This document shows, piece by piece, positions 7,729-17,151 of a stretch of DNA of 64,000 bases (position 1 is the first letter of the stretch; the number at the start of each line of letters is the position of its first letter). Both the position numbers and the translations under genes were made by a program. A model generated the notes under the pieces. The model was not told the origin of the DNA. It made no database searches and was given only the letters and a program-made list of their open reading frames with translations. This stretch comes from Victivallis lenta. GTDB taxonomy: Bacteria > Verrucomicrobiota > Lentisphaeria > Victivallales > Victivallaceae. The DNA lies in assembly GCF_009695545.1 (NCBI RefSeq), contig NZ_VUNS01000018.1:50580-114579 (forward strand), read 5' to 3'.

Positions 7729-8826
7729 ATGGTCGATCCGGATAAGAACAATCAAGATAACGCGCCGGTCGAGGACAGCGACGATACCAAGACCCGGAAA
7801 ACCGTGCGTCTGCGGCCGTCGGTGACTCCTGCCGGAATCAATCTGACCCCGCTGCCGAAGGCTCCGCTCACCGATCCGCTGAGCGGCCGCGATACCGATA
7901 CCGGCAACCTCGAGGTCATGGAAGACACCCAGACCCGCCGCACGGTCAAGCTCAAGCCGATTGCGACGCAGACCGCCGGCCCGTCGATCAAACCGGCGAT
8001 TCCGATTGTCGGCAGGCCGGCGGGCGACGGCGCCAATACGCAGACCCGCAAAACCATCGTTCTCAAGCCGACTGCGGTTTCGCCTGCGAGCGTCAAGGTC
8101 AATGGTCCGGCAGACGCGGCTCCGTCCGACTCCGAAGACACCAAGACCCGGAAAACCGTGCGTCTACGGCCGTCGGCGGTCACCCCGGCCGGCGTGAAGA
8201 TCGCCGGGGAGGACTCCGAGTCCGACCTCGACAGCAGCGATACGATCAAGATTGCCCGTCCGGCGCGCCCCGGCATGATTCCGCCGAAGGTGCCGGCTCC
8301 TGCCGCCCCGGCCGCCGATCCGTCGAAGGCGACCATGGTGCTGCCCGGCCACGGAGCAGAGCAGCAGTCGAAGGATGGAGTTCCTGTTGTGCTGCTGCAT
8401 ACGGTGCCGGCGGCGAGACCGCTGCCGGAGGGGACGGTCGGCCCGGATGTCCCCGGTTTGAAGGGGGCAGGCCACAAACCGGCCGTCAGCGATCATCTGC
8501 TGAAATCTGCCGGGAGCACGAATGCTGCCGCGGCGGGCACGAGCGCTGCCGCCGCGGGCAAGGAGGCGAAGCCCGCAGCCGAAAAAGAGATCCAGGTTGC
8601 CGCCGTCAAAGAGGTCAAGCCTGCTGCGGAAGCGGAGGCGAAGCCCGCTGTCGAGCCGAAGTTCAAGCCGGCTCCCGCGGCCGGTGCGCCGTCGCGGCTT
8701 TACCTGACGCTGGCCGCCGTGAGCCTTGTGCTGATTGCGGTCACTGTGACGCTCACTGCGGTTCAGTATCTGAATTTGTGCCAGCAGCAGAATATCGAAC
8801 TGCCGTTCCTGTCGCAGTCGAAATAA
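7729..8826 (+). CDS. Repeat protein with TRKTV motifs and C-terminal membrane anchor
   Basis: I do not recognise a named family. The 365-residue protein has four spaced copies of a short motif like DTKTRKTVRLRPS (near residues 19-31, 67-78, 103-114 and 137-150) and a degenerate fifth (DTIKIARP). An Ala/Pro/Lys/Glu-rich stretch (about 270-320) follows, then one membrane helix (about 323-348) and a short tail. There is no signal peptide, so the repeats should be cytoplasmic, with the tail anchoring them to the membrane. The regularly placed Thr residues could be phosphorylation or FHA-binding sites, but that is a guess. GGGTGA precedes the ATG, and a strong terminator follows. Confidence 0.8.
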   Translation: MVDPDKNNQDNAPVEDSDDTKTRKTVRLRPSVTPAGINLTPLPKAPLTDPLSGRDTDTGNLEVMEDTQTRRTVKLKPIATQTAGPSIKPAIPIVGRPAGDGANTQTRKTIVLKPTAVSPASVKVNGPADAAPSDSEDTKTRKTVRLRPSAVTPAGVKIAGEDSESDLDSSDTIKIARPARPGMIPPKVPAPAAPAADPSKATMVLPGHGAEQQSKDGVPVVLLHTVPAARPLPEGTVGPDVPGLKGAGHKPAVSDHLLKSAGSTNAAAAGTSAAAAGKEAKPAAEKEIQVAAVKEVKPAAEAEAKPAVEPKFKPAPAAGAPSRLYLTLAAVSLVLIAVTVTLTAVQYLNLCQQQNIELPFLSQSK

Positions 8827-8841
8827 CTCCGCTTTTTTCCG

Positions 8842-8874
8842 ATCCCCCGCCGCAGGCACGGCGGGGGATTTTTT
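8842..8874 (+). terminator. Strong rho-independent terminator
   Basis: A perfect 11-bp stem (ATCCCCCGCCG with CGGCGGGGGAT) with a six-base loop is followed by T residues. It ends the transcript of the repeat protein. Confidence 0.92.
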
Positions 8875-8919
8875 GTCTGCCGGGATTGACTTTCCGGTCA
8901 AAACGTGGTACGTTTCATC

Positions 8920-10956
8920 ATGAACATCATGACGGAATTCACGAATATACTGACCGGTGCGATCCTGCCGGCATTTTACCTGCTCTATCAGCTGCCGCTG
9001 CTGCTGGCCTCGGGATTGCTGGCCCGGCGGTTCCGGCCGCATAACTGGTTCGAATTCTTCGCCGTCGCCGGATTTTTGTACGTCCTTTTCATGACGGCGG
9101 TTCCGGCCATACTCGGGTCTGCCGGGTTGCTGACGGCGGGCAGCGCCTTTGTCGCGGCATGGGTTGCCGGCGCGGCGGTGCTGGCCGTCGAACGCGAACG
9201 GCCGCGCCTGAAGCTCCCGCCGCTCAGGCTCTCTCTGCCCGAGCTCGCGCTTCTGGCGCTCCTGTGCGGATTCCTCGGCTACCAGTGGCGCGCCTACGGC
9301 TATCTCTCCGCGATCGGCACCGATGCGATGATCTATCACTTGTATTATCCGGCGGTGTGGATCGCCACCGGTACGGTCGAGCGGCTGACGCAGCCCGGTT
9401 TCGTGACCTCCAGTTACCCGTGTTATGGAGAACTCATCTACGCCTGGCAGATGGTTTCCGCCGGCACCGATTTCTTCGCCAAAAATTACCAGTTTTTCTT
9501 TCTGCTGCTCGGCGTATTCGCGGCGATTTCCGGCGCGCTGGCAGTCGGATTCCGGCGCATGTCCGCCATCGGGGCCGGGCTTTTCGTCGCTTTTACCGGC
9601 GTGGTGTTCCGCAACGCGACCGTGGCCAATACCGATATCGTGACCGGAACGTTCCTGCTCATCGGGCTGGTTTTTCTCGTGACCGGCGCGCGGCGGAACC
9701 GGCCCGGCTGGTTCCTGCTGGCCGGAGCGGGCTTCGGCATGGCGGCCGGGACCAAATACCTCGGGCTCATGCTCGCGCCGCCCGCGCTGCTGGCGGCAGG
9801 GGCCGCCGTCTGGTTTCTGCGTCCGGCCTGCCGCCGCAATCTGCTCTGGTGTATTTCGGCGGCGGCTGTGACGGCATCGCCCTGCTTCATCGCCAACTGG
9901 ATCGTGGCGGGGAATCCGTTCTTCCCGGCCCGGATCGGCATCGGCGAATGGGTGCTGTTCCCGAACTACCTCGATCTTCACGCTCCGGCGATCGGCTGGA
10001 GCCGCCGGGCCTGGGCGTTCTTCGTCAATGCGGACAGCAACAGTCTCCATCTCCCGAATGCGCTGCTGCTTCTCGTTTTTCTCGCGGCGGCGCTGACCGG
10101 CTGGATCGGCACGAAGCGTTTCGGCCGCCGGCCGTTCCGGGTGAAGGCCGCCACGGTGCTCGGCGCGATTATTGTCGTGCTGCTCGCAATCCAGCTGCGG
10201 GTCTACCCTTCAATGACCCAGCCGAGGCAGATCATTCCGCTGGCCATGCTCGCCGCCGTCTGCGGCGCCGTGCCGCTGGAACGGCTCCGGCGATTCCGGT
10301 TCTTCCGCTCCGGCCGGGGGATGGCGGCAGTCATTGCGGCGCTGCTCTATCTGGCTTCGTACCGGCAGCTTCATTACCCGACGCACGGCCTGGCGATGCT
10401 GCTCCATTACGCGATCGGAGGGGCGATTCTGTTCGGCTTTTTCCGGAGCCGGAGCCGGATTCTGAGAATTGGAATAGCGGCGGGGACCGCCGTGTTTCTC
10501 CTGCTCGACGCCGGATACCGCTTCGGCGCGTCCCAGGCCATCGCCTCCTCCATCCGGAGCCAGTTCGTCTCTCCGGCCAACGAGGAGGTCCGGCAGCTTC
10601 TCGACCAGTCGGCAACGCGGCTCGGCCTGCGCATCGCCTACTGCGGCGCCTACTACTACAACTTCATCGGGTCGGAGGGCGGCAACACGCTGCTTTCGAT
10701 TCCGGTCACCGCTTCCGGCAAGCCGGATCCGTGGGATTACCACAGCTTCGAGGAGATGCGCATTCCGGGCTCCTATGAAACCTGGCTGGAGCGCCTGCGC
10801 ACGGCCGGGGCCGACTTCCTGCTGGTGGATCTGCGCACCTTCCCGGCGCCGGAGCCGCGCATCGAGCTCGACTGGGCGAACGCCCACCCGGAGGAGTTCA
10901 TCCGGCGGTTCGATGCGGACGGCCTGACGCTGTTCGAACTGAGGAGGCGGCCGTGA
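8920..10956 (+). CDS. Polytopic membrane protein, glycosyltransferase-like (GT-C type)
   Basis: About 680 residues with a dozen hydrophobic segments and a soluble C-terminal part of about 110 residues. The early loop AIGTDAMIYHLYYPAVWIATG has the acidic-loop look of GT-C sugar transferases (PMT/ArnT-like), which move a sugar from a lipid-phosphate donor on the outer face of the inner membrane. This assignment is by general layout only. Several nearby starts exist (GTG 8905, ATG 8920, ATG 8929) and none has a clear Shine-Dalgarno. A TTGACT/TACGTT promoter-like pair at 8886-8914 would give a nearly leaderless message. The stop overlaps the recD2 start by four bases. Confidence 0.65.
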   Translation: MNIMTEFTNILTGAILPAFYLLYQLPLLLASGLLARRFRPHNWFEFFAVAGFLYVLFMTAVPAILGSAGLLTAGSAFVAAWVAGAAVLAVERERPRLKLPPLRLSLPELALLALLCGFLGYQWRAYGYLSAIGTDAMIYHLYYPAVWIATGTVERLTQPGFVTSSYPCYGELIYAWQMVSAGTDFFAKNYQFFFLLLGVFAAISGALAVGFRRMSAIGAGLFVAFTGVVFRNATVANTDIVTGTFLLIGLVFLVTGARRNRPGWFLLAGAGFGMAAGTKYLGLMLAPPALLAAGAAVWFLRPACRRNLLWCISAAAVTASPCFIANWIVAGNPFFPARIGIGEWVLFPNYLDLHAPAIGWSRRAWAFFVNADSNSLHLPNALLLLVFLAAALTGWIGTKRFGRRPFRVKAATVLGAIIVVLLAIQLRVYPSMTQPRQIIPLAMLAAVCGAVPLERLRRFRFFRSGRGMAAVIAALLYLASYRQLHYPTHGLAMLLHYAIGGAILFGFFRSRSRILRIGIAAGTAVFLLLDAGYRFGASQAIASSIRSQFVSPANEEVRQLLDQSATRLGLRIAYCGAYYYNFIGSEGGNTLLSIPVTASGKPDPWDYHSFEEMRIPGSYETWLERLRTAGADFLLVDLRTFPAPEPRIELDWANAHPEEFIRRFDADGLTLFELRRRP

Positions 10957-13133
10957 GCGGGCTCGAAGCCCGGGAGCGCGCCGTGCTGCGCGGGGAGATC
11001 GCCCGGATCATCTATGAGAACGATGACGGCTCTTTCGCCGTCCTCCGCATCCGCGAAACCGGCAGCCGCGAATATACCGCGCGCGGCGCGCTGGCCGGAC
11101 TCGCCGCCGGACAGGAGGTCGAACTGGAAGGCTTCTGGGAACAGCATGCCGAATTCGGCCGCCAGTTCAGGGCGGAGAGCTTCCGGATCATCCTGCCGAG
11201 CACGCCGGACGGCATCAAACGCTACCTGAGTTCCGGCGCGATTCCCGGCATCGGCAAAAAGACCGCCGGGCTCATCGTGGACCATTTCAAGGAAAAAACG
11301 CTCGACATGCTCGACGGCGGCGCATCCTGCCTCGAACAGGTTCCCGGCATCGGCCCCAAGAAAGCCGAAGCCGTCGCCCGGGTCTGGCGGGAGTCGGCTG
11401 CGCGGCGCGACAGCTACATCTTCATGCAGGGGCTCGGCATTTCTCCCGCCTTCTGCTCGCGGCTGTTCAAGCGCTATGGCGAAGCCGCGCCGCAGATGGT
11501 GCGCACGAACCCGTACCGCCTGGCCGAAGAGGTCGACGGAATCGGCTTCCTGAAGGCGGATGAGATCGCCAGGGCGCTCGGCGTCGCCCGTGATGCCGTG
11601 TCGCGGCTGACCGCGGCGGCGGTCTTTACGCTGAACAACATGATTGCGAACGGAAACGTCTGCTGCACGCTCGAGGAGCTCATGGCGGCGACCGCCGACC
11701 TGGCCGGCGTGCCGCCCGGAACGGCCCGGCTCGGCATCGAAGCGGCGGTCGAGCGGCGGCTGCTGCGGATCATGGACAACCGGATTTATACGCCGATGCT
11801 GGCCCGCGCCGAGCTTGAATTGCCGGAACTCGTCGCCCGGCTCGCCTGCCAGCCGGTTTTCGCGGGGAAAAAGCTGCGTCCGGTCGCCGGGGGGAAGCTG
11901 CTGCTGGCCGAGGAGCAGCAGCTGGCGGTCGACCGCGTCAACGAGTCCCCTCTGACGATCATCACCGGCGGTCCCGGCGTCGGCAAGACGACGGTCGTCG
12001 GGGAGATCGTCCGGCGCGCCCGCAAGGCCGGGCTCCGGATCGGCATCGCCGCTCCGACCGGGCGTGCCGCCAAGCGGCTCTCCGAATCGACCGGCAGTGC
12101 GGCGAAAACGATCCATCGGCTGCTGCAGTTCGACCCGGCCACGAACAAGTTCACCTATGGCGCCGGGGCGCCGCTGCCGTACGATCTCCTGATCGTGGAC
12201 GAGGTTTCGATGCTCGACCTCCTGCTCGCGCAGGCGCTGTTCCGGGCGATCGAGCCGGGCTGCTCGGTCGTTCTCGTCGGCGACCGCGACCAGCTGCCTT
12301 CGGTCGGGCCGGGAACGGTGCTGGAAAGCTTTCTCGCCTCGGGCTGGTTCCGGGTGACGCAGCTTGAGCGGATTTTCCGCCAGGCGGAGGGAAGCCGGAT
12401 CATCGTGAACGCCCACCGGGTCAACCGCGGCGTCATGCCGGAGAAACCGCAGATGCAGGACGGCGAGCTTGCCGATTTCTACTGGATCGAACAGGACGAC
12501 CCCGAAAAGGCGCTGGCGATCATCGAGAAGATGGTCGCTGAGCGGATTCCGGCGCGTTTTCCGTTCGATCCGGTCGACGACGTGCAGATTCTGACTCCGA
12601 TGAACCGCGGCTGCTGCGGCACGGTCACCATCAACGAACGGCTTGAAGCGCTGCTGAATCCGGGCGATAAAATCGCTTTCCGCTTCGGCGAACGCATGTT
12701 CAAGCTCGGCGACAAGGTCATGCAGATTGCGAACAACTACGATAAGAGCGTGTTCAACGGCGATATGGGCCGCATCACCCGCATCATGCCGGAGGCGAAG
12801 AAATTCACCGTCGTCTTCGACGGGCCGCATTCAGTCGACTACGCGCTTGACGAGGCGGACCAGCTGACGCTCTCCTACGCGGTGACCGTGCACAAGGCGC
12901 AGGGCAGCGAATTCCCGGTCGTCGTGCTGCCTTTCCTGACCCAGCATTACATGATGCTGCAGCGGAATCTGCTTTACACCGCCATGACCCGGGCGAAGAA
13001 GCTGCTGATTCTGGTCGGCAGCCGCCGGGCGGTCCGGATGGCGGTGGAGAACAGCAGGCTCGAGGCGCGTTCGACGCTGCTGACCGAACGGCTGCGCGAA
13101 AAGCTCAGACAGCTCCGGCCCGGCGCACAGTGA
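10953..13133 (+). CDS. recD2: RecD2-type ATP-dependent DNA helicase
   Basis: The 726-residue protein has an N-terminal OB-like region, tandem helix-hairpin-helix motifs (IPGIGKKTAGLIVD, VPGIGPKKAEAVA), then SF1 helicase motifs: Walker A GGPGVGKTT near residue 340, Walker B LLIVDEVSMLD, and a C-terminal UvrD-like motif (LSYAVTVHKAQGSEFPVVVLP). This is the RecD2 family of 5'-3' helicases that act without RecBC. The GTG start overlaps the previous stop (GTGA) and has GGAGG upstream, so translation is likely coupled to the membrane protein gene, an odd functional pairing. Confidence 0.93.
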   Translation: MSGLEARERAVLRGEIARIIYENDDGSFAVLRIRETGSREYTARGALAGLAAGQEVELEGFWEQHAEFGRQFRAESFRIILPSTPDGIKRYLSSGAIPGIGKKTAGLIVDHFKEKTLDMLDGGASCLEQVPGIGPKKAEAVARVWRESAARRDSYIFMQGLGISPAFCSRLFKRYGEAAPQMVRTNPYRLAEEVDGIGFLKADEIARALGVARDAVSRLTAAAVFTLNNMIANGNVCCTLEELMAATADLAGVPPGTARLGIEAAVERRLLRIMDNRIYTPMLARAELELPELVARLACQPVFAGKKLRPVAGGKLLLAEEQQLAVDRVNESPLTIITGGPGVGKTTVVGEIVRRARKAGLRIGIAAPTGRAAKRLSESTGSAAKTIHRLLQFDPATNKFTYGAGAPLPYDLLIVDEVSMLDLLLAQALFRAIEPGCSVVLVGDRDQLPSVGPGTVLESFLASGWFRVTQLERIFRQAEGSRIIVNAHRVNRGVMPEKPQMQDGELADFYWIEQDDPEKALAIIEKMVAERIPARFPFDPVDDVQILTPMNRGCCGTVTINERLEALLNPGDKIAFRFGERMFKLGDKVMQIANNYDKSVFNGDMGRITRIMPEAKKFTVVFDGPHSVDYALDEADQLTLSYAVTVHKAQGSEFPVVVLPFLTQHYMMLQRNLLYTAMTRAKKLLILVGSRRAVRMAVENSRLEARSTLLTERLREKLRQLRPGAQ

Positions 13134-13151
13134 AATTTTCCCGCCCGCATC

Positions 13152-13180
13152 TTGCATTTCCTTTCGACCGGTGATACATT
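13152..13180 (+). promoter_or_regulatory. Promoter of small exported protein
   Basis: TTGCAT (13152-13157), a 17-bp spacer and TACATT (13175-13180). The TTGCAT -35 form recurs at several genes in this window. Confidence 0.7.
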
Positions 13181-13254
13181 ATTTCCCATGAAGAGTTGTG
13201 CTTTCCCCATCCCGGGGAGAGAGTTCGAGTCAAACCAACGAGGAGGGTTGTATC

Positions 13255-13608
13255 ATGACGAAACTGATGATTCTGGGCGGTGTCGCGGCATTCGTGCTGC
13301 TGACGGTCGGCATTCTGACTTCCCTGCCGGCCCGGGCCGACAACAATGCGAATTCCCAGCTCTATCCGAATGGCCGCTATGCGCTGGTCGAGGGAGAGAT
13401 CGATGTGGCTCAGCTGCAGCAGGGCGGCCGGAACAGCGAGCAGAAGGTCATGCTCAAGATCGACACGACCACCGGGCAGGTCTGGGTGCTTCAGCTCAGC
13501 GTCAACGGGCCGAACGATCCGACGGTCCGTTCCGCGGTCTGGGCGCCGGTCGCCAATGACGGCAGCTTCAACCCGGCCGGGCAGATCCAGGTCGCGCCGT
13601 CGTTCTGA
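13255..13608 (+). CDS. Small exported protein of unknown function
   Basis: A 117-residue protein starts at an ATG eight bases after AGGAGGG. Residues 1-26 form a signal peptide or anchor (MTKLMILGGVAAFVLLTVGI..), cleavable after PARA. The mature part contains LKIDTTTGQVWVLQL, a pattern seen in uncharacterised small secreted proteins where a kinetic or structural role is unproven. It has its own promoter and terminator, so it is a single-gene unit. I do not recognise a family. Confidence 0.75.
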   Translation: MTKLMILGGVAAFVLLTVGILTSLPARADNNANSQLYPNGRYALVEGEIDVAQLQQGGRNSEQKVMLKIDTTTGQVWVLQLSVNGPNDPTVRSAVWAPVANDGSFNPAGQIQVAPSF

Positions 13609-13626
13609 CCGTCTGGCGGCTTCGAT

Positions 13627-13669
13627 GCGGGGAGAGTTCCGGGAGGCCGGAAGTTTCCCCGCGTTTTTT
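13627..13669 (+). terminator. Two-step hairpin terminator
   Basis: The outer stem GCGGGGA/TCCCCGC encloses an inner stem TTCCGG/CCGGAA and is followed by six T residues. Confidence 0.85.
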
Positions 13670-13683
13670 CTTTACGGAAACGT

Positions 13684-13712
13684 TTGAAAGTGCGGAAAGA
13701 ATGCACTATATT
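13684..13712 (+). promoter_or_regulatory. Promoter of the GH78-like operon
   Basis: TTGAAA (13684-13689), a 17-bp spacer and TATATT (13707-13712). It lies directly after the upstream terminator and 44 bp before the start codon. Confidence 0.65.
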
Positions 13713-13755
13713 GATCAAAATCCTTTTATCACCAACAACCCGCAGGCATGCACCC

Positions 13756-16557
13756 ATGAACATCACCGCATCGTGGATCTGGCCGGCCGACTCCGACGGC
13801 CGCGGCTTCAATCTCTGTTCGGTCTTCCGTCGTGATTTCCGTCTCGAATCGGTTCCGGCCTCCGCACGGATTCTGATCACCGCCGACAGCTACTACCGCT
13901 TGAAAATCAACGGACAGTGGATCGGGGACGGGCCGGCCCGCGCCTATCCGGAGCATTATCAGTACGACATTTACGACATCAGCTGCTATCTGCGGCCGGG
14001 ACTCAACCTCGTCGAAGCGACCGTGCGCTACTACGGCTGCGGCACGTTTCACCAGATTCCGCAGCGGGGCGGCTTCCTCGCGCAGATCGAACTCACCGGC
14101 CCCGACCAGACCATCGTGACCGACGGTTCCTGGCTCGCGGCCCGCATGCCGCAGTGGGTGGAGAACACGGTCAAGTCGAGCATCCAGCAGGCTCCGCTCG
14201 AAATCGTCGACGCCTCGGTCGCGGCCGGATTCGACTGGAAGCCGGCCGCAGTGATCTGCTGCGCCGAAGAGGGGCCCTGGCGCGGACTCCATCCGCGCGA
14301 CGTGAAGCCGCTGTCGCGCCGCGAATGCCTGTTTCGCCGCTATGTCGGCGGCCACCGGGTTGCGAAAGAGCCGCTGGTCGTCGCGATTCCGGCCGACCGG
14401 CTGCTGTTTCCGGGCGACACCACGGTCAACCATTGTAATTCATTTCCGGTGCTGATCGCGTTCACGGTCGAATCGCCGCAGTCGCAGATGGTCCATCTCG
14501 GGCTCGAGAACGTGAAGGTCAGCGTCAACGGCCGCAGTGCGCTGAACGGCGAAGTCTCCCTGAAGGCCGGCAGCAATCTGCTGGTCGCGGCTCCGGCGCA
14601 GCTTACCGGCCACCGGCCGAACTATGAGATCGCGTTTCCGGCCGATGCCGGAGTGTCGGTCCGCAACTTCTACAACGGCGGCGAGGGGGTCGCTATCGTC
14701 GAATTCCCGGAACTCGCCGGGCTTGCCGAGGACATTCCGTATGTGTGGGCCAATGCTCCGGCCGCCGAGCGCGGCGCCGCGTTCAGCCGGATCGTCAATG
14801 CGGCGCTCGCGCTCCGGACCGTTGAGGAGTTTCTCGGACAGTATCCGGCCGCCCGGCTGCTCGATCGCGCCGAACTCGCGCTTGATCCGCACTGCGCCTT
14901 TCAGTGGCGCGAGCCGTTCCCGCTCGAATCCGGCGATGTGGAGAATCCCGAGGCGCTCATCTACACCGACGGCGACTGCACGACGGTGAATCCGGCTCCG
15001 GGTTATGACATTGAGCTCTGTTACGACCTCGGCGAGCAGAACGTCGGCTTCTGGAACTTCGCGCTTTTCGCGCCGGCCGGAACCGTGCTCGACATCGCGG
15101 CGCTCGAGTACATGACGCCGGACGGCAGGCTGCAGCACACCGGCAGCAACTACCGCAACCTGATGCGCTATATCTGCCGCGAGGGGTACAACCGTTACAG
15201 CAGCATGCGCCGCCGCAGCGGACGCTATCTGTTCCTGACCGTGCGCAACGCGGCGGGACCGGTCCGCATCCAGCTCGCCCGGCTGGTTGAATCGACTTAT
15301 CCTGTTGTCCGGGAGGGGGAGTTCAACGCGAGCGACTGCCGGCTCAACCGCATCTACGAGATTTCGGCCCGCACCATGAAGCTCTGCATGGAGGACACCT
15401 TCACGGACTGCCCCCTTTACGAGCAGACGCTCTGGGTCGGAGACGCCCGCAACGAAGGGTTGTTCGCGATGTCCGTCTTCGGCGCCTACGATCTTGTGCG
15501 CCGCTGCATCCGGCTGGCGGGGCAGTCGCTCGAACGTTTCCCGCTGGTCGGCTGCCAGGTGCCGTCCGGCTGGTCGAGCATCATTCCGATCTGGAGCTTC
15601 ATGTGGGGTATTTCGGTTCAGGAGTACTGTTACGAAACCGGCGACCTCGCCTTCGGCCGCGAGGTCTGGCCGATGGTCTGCAAAAATCTCGAAGGAGCCC
15701 GGTCGATGATCGACCCGGAGACCGGACTGCTGAGAACTCTCGCCTGGAACCTTTTCGACTGGAGCAAAACCGATTGCGACCACCCGGTTCTGCTGCAGAA
15801 CTCGATGTTCCTGGTCGGCGCCCTGACCGCCGCGATCGAGCTCGGCGAATCGCTCGGCGAGCCGGTCGAGGCGTTCCGCGGGCAGCGCGAAGAGCTGAAG
15901 CGCGCGATCAACGCGCAGTGGGATGCGCGCAAGCTCGCATGGCCCGACTCGATCCATGCCGACGGCACGGTTTCGGAGGATGCGTCGATGCACACAAGCA
16001 TGCTCGCACTGCTCTACGACGCCGCGAATCCGGAACACGTCGCCGCCGCGCGAGCCAACACGGTCACACCGCGGGCGGAGCTCATCAGGGTCGCGTCGCC
16101 GTTTGCGGCGCTCTATCTTTATGAGGCGTTCGAAAAAATCGGCATGGCGGACGAGATTCTCAAGACGATCTACCGCGACTACCTGCCGATGCTGCGGCTC
16201 GGCTCCACCACGGTCTGGGAGACCTTCCCGGCCGCGCTGAACACCGGGGAATTCCCGACCCGCAGCCATTGCCACGGCTGGTCGGCCGCGCCGCTTTATT
16301 TCCTGCCGAGGCTCGTGCTCGGCATCCTGCCTGCCGCGCCGGGGGCGATGAAGTTCCGGATCTCTCCGCGGATCACCGGTCTTGAGTTCGCCTCGGGCGC
16401 CCGGCCGACCATCCACGGCCGGGTCGAAGCCGGCTGGGAGAGGAAAGGGAATGAACTCTTCATCACGGCCCGGGCTCCGGCCGGAGTGGAGCTCGAATAC
16501 CTTGAAAACGACACGCACACCGACCTGCAGGTCTATTTCAACGGAAAGCCGGTGTAG
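13756..16557 (+). CDS. GH78-like alpha-L-rhamnosidase
   Basis: This 933-residue protein has N-terminal beta-sandwich domains with a jelly-roll element (LKINGQWIGDGPARAYPEHYQYD), an (alpha/alpha)6 barrel from about residue 530, and a C-terminal beta domain. The segment FTDCPLYEQTLWVGDARNEG corresponds to the GH78 catalytic-acid region, and TTVWETFP and RSHCHGWSAAPLYFLPR match the conserved late barrel motifs. GH78 enzymes release alpha-L-rhamnose. No signal peptide is visible, so it may act in the cytoplasm on imported oligosaccharides. The ATG at 13756 is favoured over an in-frame start at 13684 because the latter would overlap the promoter. Its Shine-Dalgarno is weak. Confidence 0.85.
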   Translation: MNITASWIWPADSDGRGFNLCSVFRRDFRLESVPASARILITADSYYRLKINGQWIGDGPARAYPEHYQYDIYDISCYLRPGLNLVEATVRYYGCGTFHQIPQRGGFLAQIELTGPDQTIVTDGSWLAARMPQWVENTVKSSIQQAPLEIVDASVAAGFDWKPAAVICCAEEGPWRGLHPRDVKPLSRRECLFRRYVGGHRVAKEPLVVAIPADRLLFPGDTTVNHCNSFPVLIAFTVESPQSQMVHLGLENVKVSVNGRSALNGEVSLKAGSNLLVAAPAQLTGHRPNYEIAFPADAGVSVRNFYNGGEGVAIVEFPELAGLAEDIPYVWANAPAAERGAAFSRIVNAALALRTVEEFLGQYPAARLLDRAELALDPHCAFQWREPFPLESGDVENPEALIYTDGDCTTVNPAPGYDIELCYDLGEQNVGFWNFALFAPAGTVLDIAALEYMTPDGRLQHTGSNYRNLMRYICREGYNRYSSMRRRSGRYLFLTVRNAAGPVRIQLARLVESTYPVVREGEFNASDCRLNRIYEISARTMKLCMEDTFTDCPLYEQTLWVGDARNEGLFAMSVFGAYDLVRRCIRLAGQSLERFPLVGCQVPSGWSSIIPIWSFMWGISVQEYCYETGDLAFGREVWPMVCKNLEGARSMIDPETGLLRTLAWNLFDWSKTDCDHPVLLQNSMFLVGALTAAIELGESLGEPVEAFRGQREELKRAINAQWDARKLAWPDSIHADGTVSEDASMHTSMLALLYDAANPEHVAAARANTVTPRAELIRVASPFAALYLYEAFEKIGMADEILKTIYRDYLPMLRLGSTTVWETFPAALNTGEFPTRSHCHGWSAAPLYFLPRLVLGILPAAPGAMKFRISPRITGLEFASGARPTIHGRVEAGWERKGNELFITARAPAGVELEYLENDTHTDLQVYFNGKPV

Positions 16558-16562
16558 TCCGC

Positions 16563-17090
16563 GTGCATATTCCGACCCACATTCTCTCGGGCTGGATCTG
16601 CGGGAATTTCATCCCGTCCTTCGGCCCGCGGGAGCGGTTCTTCTGCATGGTCGCCGCTTCCGCGCCGGATCTGGACGGACTTTCGCTGCTGGGCGGCTGG
16701 GAATGCTACTATGACTGGCACCATGTGCTGATGCACAATCTGCCGTTCGCAGTTATTCTCGCCGCGCTGCTTGCCTGTTTTTCACGCCCGAAACTTACGG
16801 CGTTCGCCGTCTATTTCGGACTCGTCCACCTGCATTTCGCGCTCGATCTGCTCGGATCGGGCTCCGACTGGGGCGTTGATTACTGGCGTCCGTTCAGCCC
16901 GGTCTCCATCCGCTGGAGCGCCGGCTGGGAGTATCTGTCGTGGCAGAATTATCTGGCCGCCTTCGCCTGCATCGCGGCGGCCATCGGGATCATCTACTGG
17001 AAAAAGCGGACGATTCTCGAGTACCCGATGCCGAAACTGAATCGTGAACTCGTCGATTTCTTCCTGAAACTCGCGCGGCGGCATGGGTGA
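16563..17090 (+). CDS. YdjM/DUF457-like membrane-bound metal-dependent hydrolase family protein
   Basis: The 175-residue protein begins MHIPTHILSGW and has conserved polar residues between membrane helices: SAPDLDG, DWHHVLMHNL and LVHLHFALDLLGSG. This His/Asp pattern is that of the YdjM-like inner membrane proteins annotated as metal-dependent hydrolases, whose activity is not established. Three to four membrane segments are visible. It starts with GTG five bases after the rhamnosidase stop, so the two probably share a transcript. Confidence 0.72.
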   Translation: MHIPTHILSGWICGNFIPSFGPRERFFCMVAASAPDLDGLSLLGGWECYYDWHHVLMHNLPFAVILAALLACFSRPKLTAFAVYFGLVHLHFALDLLGSGSDWGVDYWRPFSPVSIRWSAGWEYLSWQNYLAAFACIAAAIGIIYWKKRTILEYPMPKLNRELVDFFLKLARRHG

Positions 17091-17095
17091 AAAAC

Positions 17096-17124
17096 TTGCA
17101 TTTTGCCGGAAATCGTGCTATTGT
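17096..17124 (+). promoter_or_regulatory. Promoter of exported nitroreductase gene
   Basis: TTGCAT (17096-17101), a 17-bp spacer and TATTGT (17119-17124), 28 bp before the start codon. Confidence 0.7.
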
Positions 17125-17151
17125 CTTCCAGTTAACAGGGAGGATATCCGC

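Noticed and set aside
10407..10634. Short antisense frames over the membrane glycosyltransferase gene
   Set aside because: No start signals and Arg/Pro-rich shadow composition.
13210..13245. GTTCGAGTC resembling a tRNA T-arm
   Set aside because: No acceptor or anticodon stems can be drawn around it. It lies in the leader of the small exported protein.
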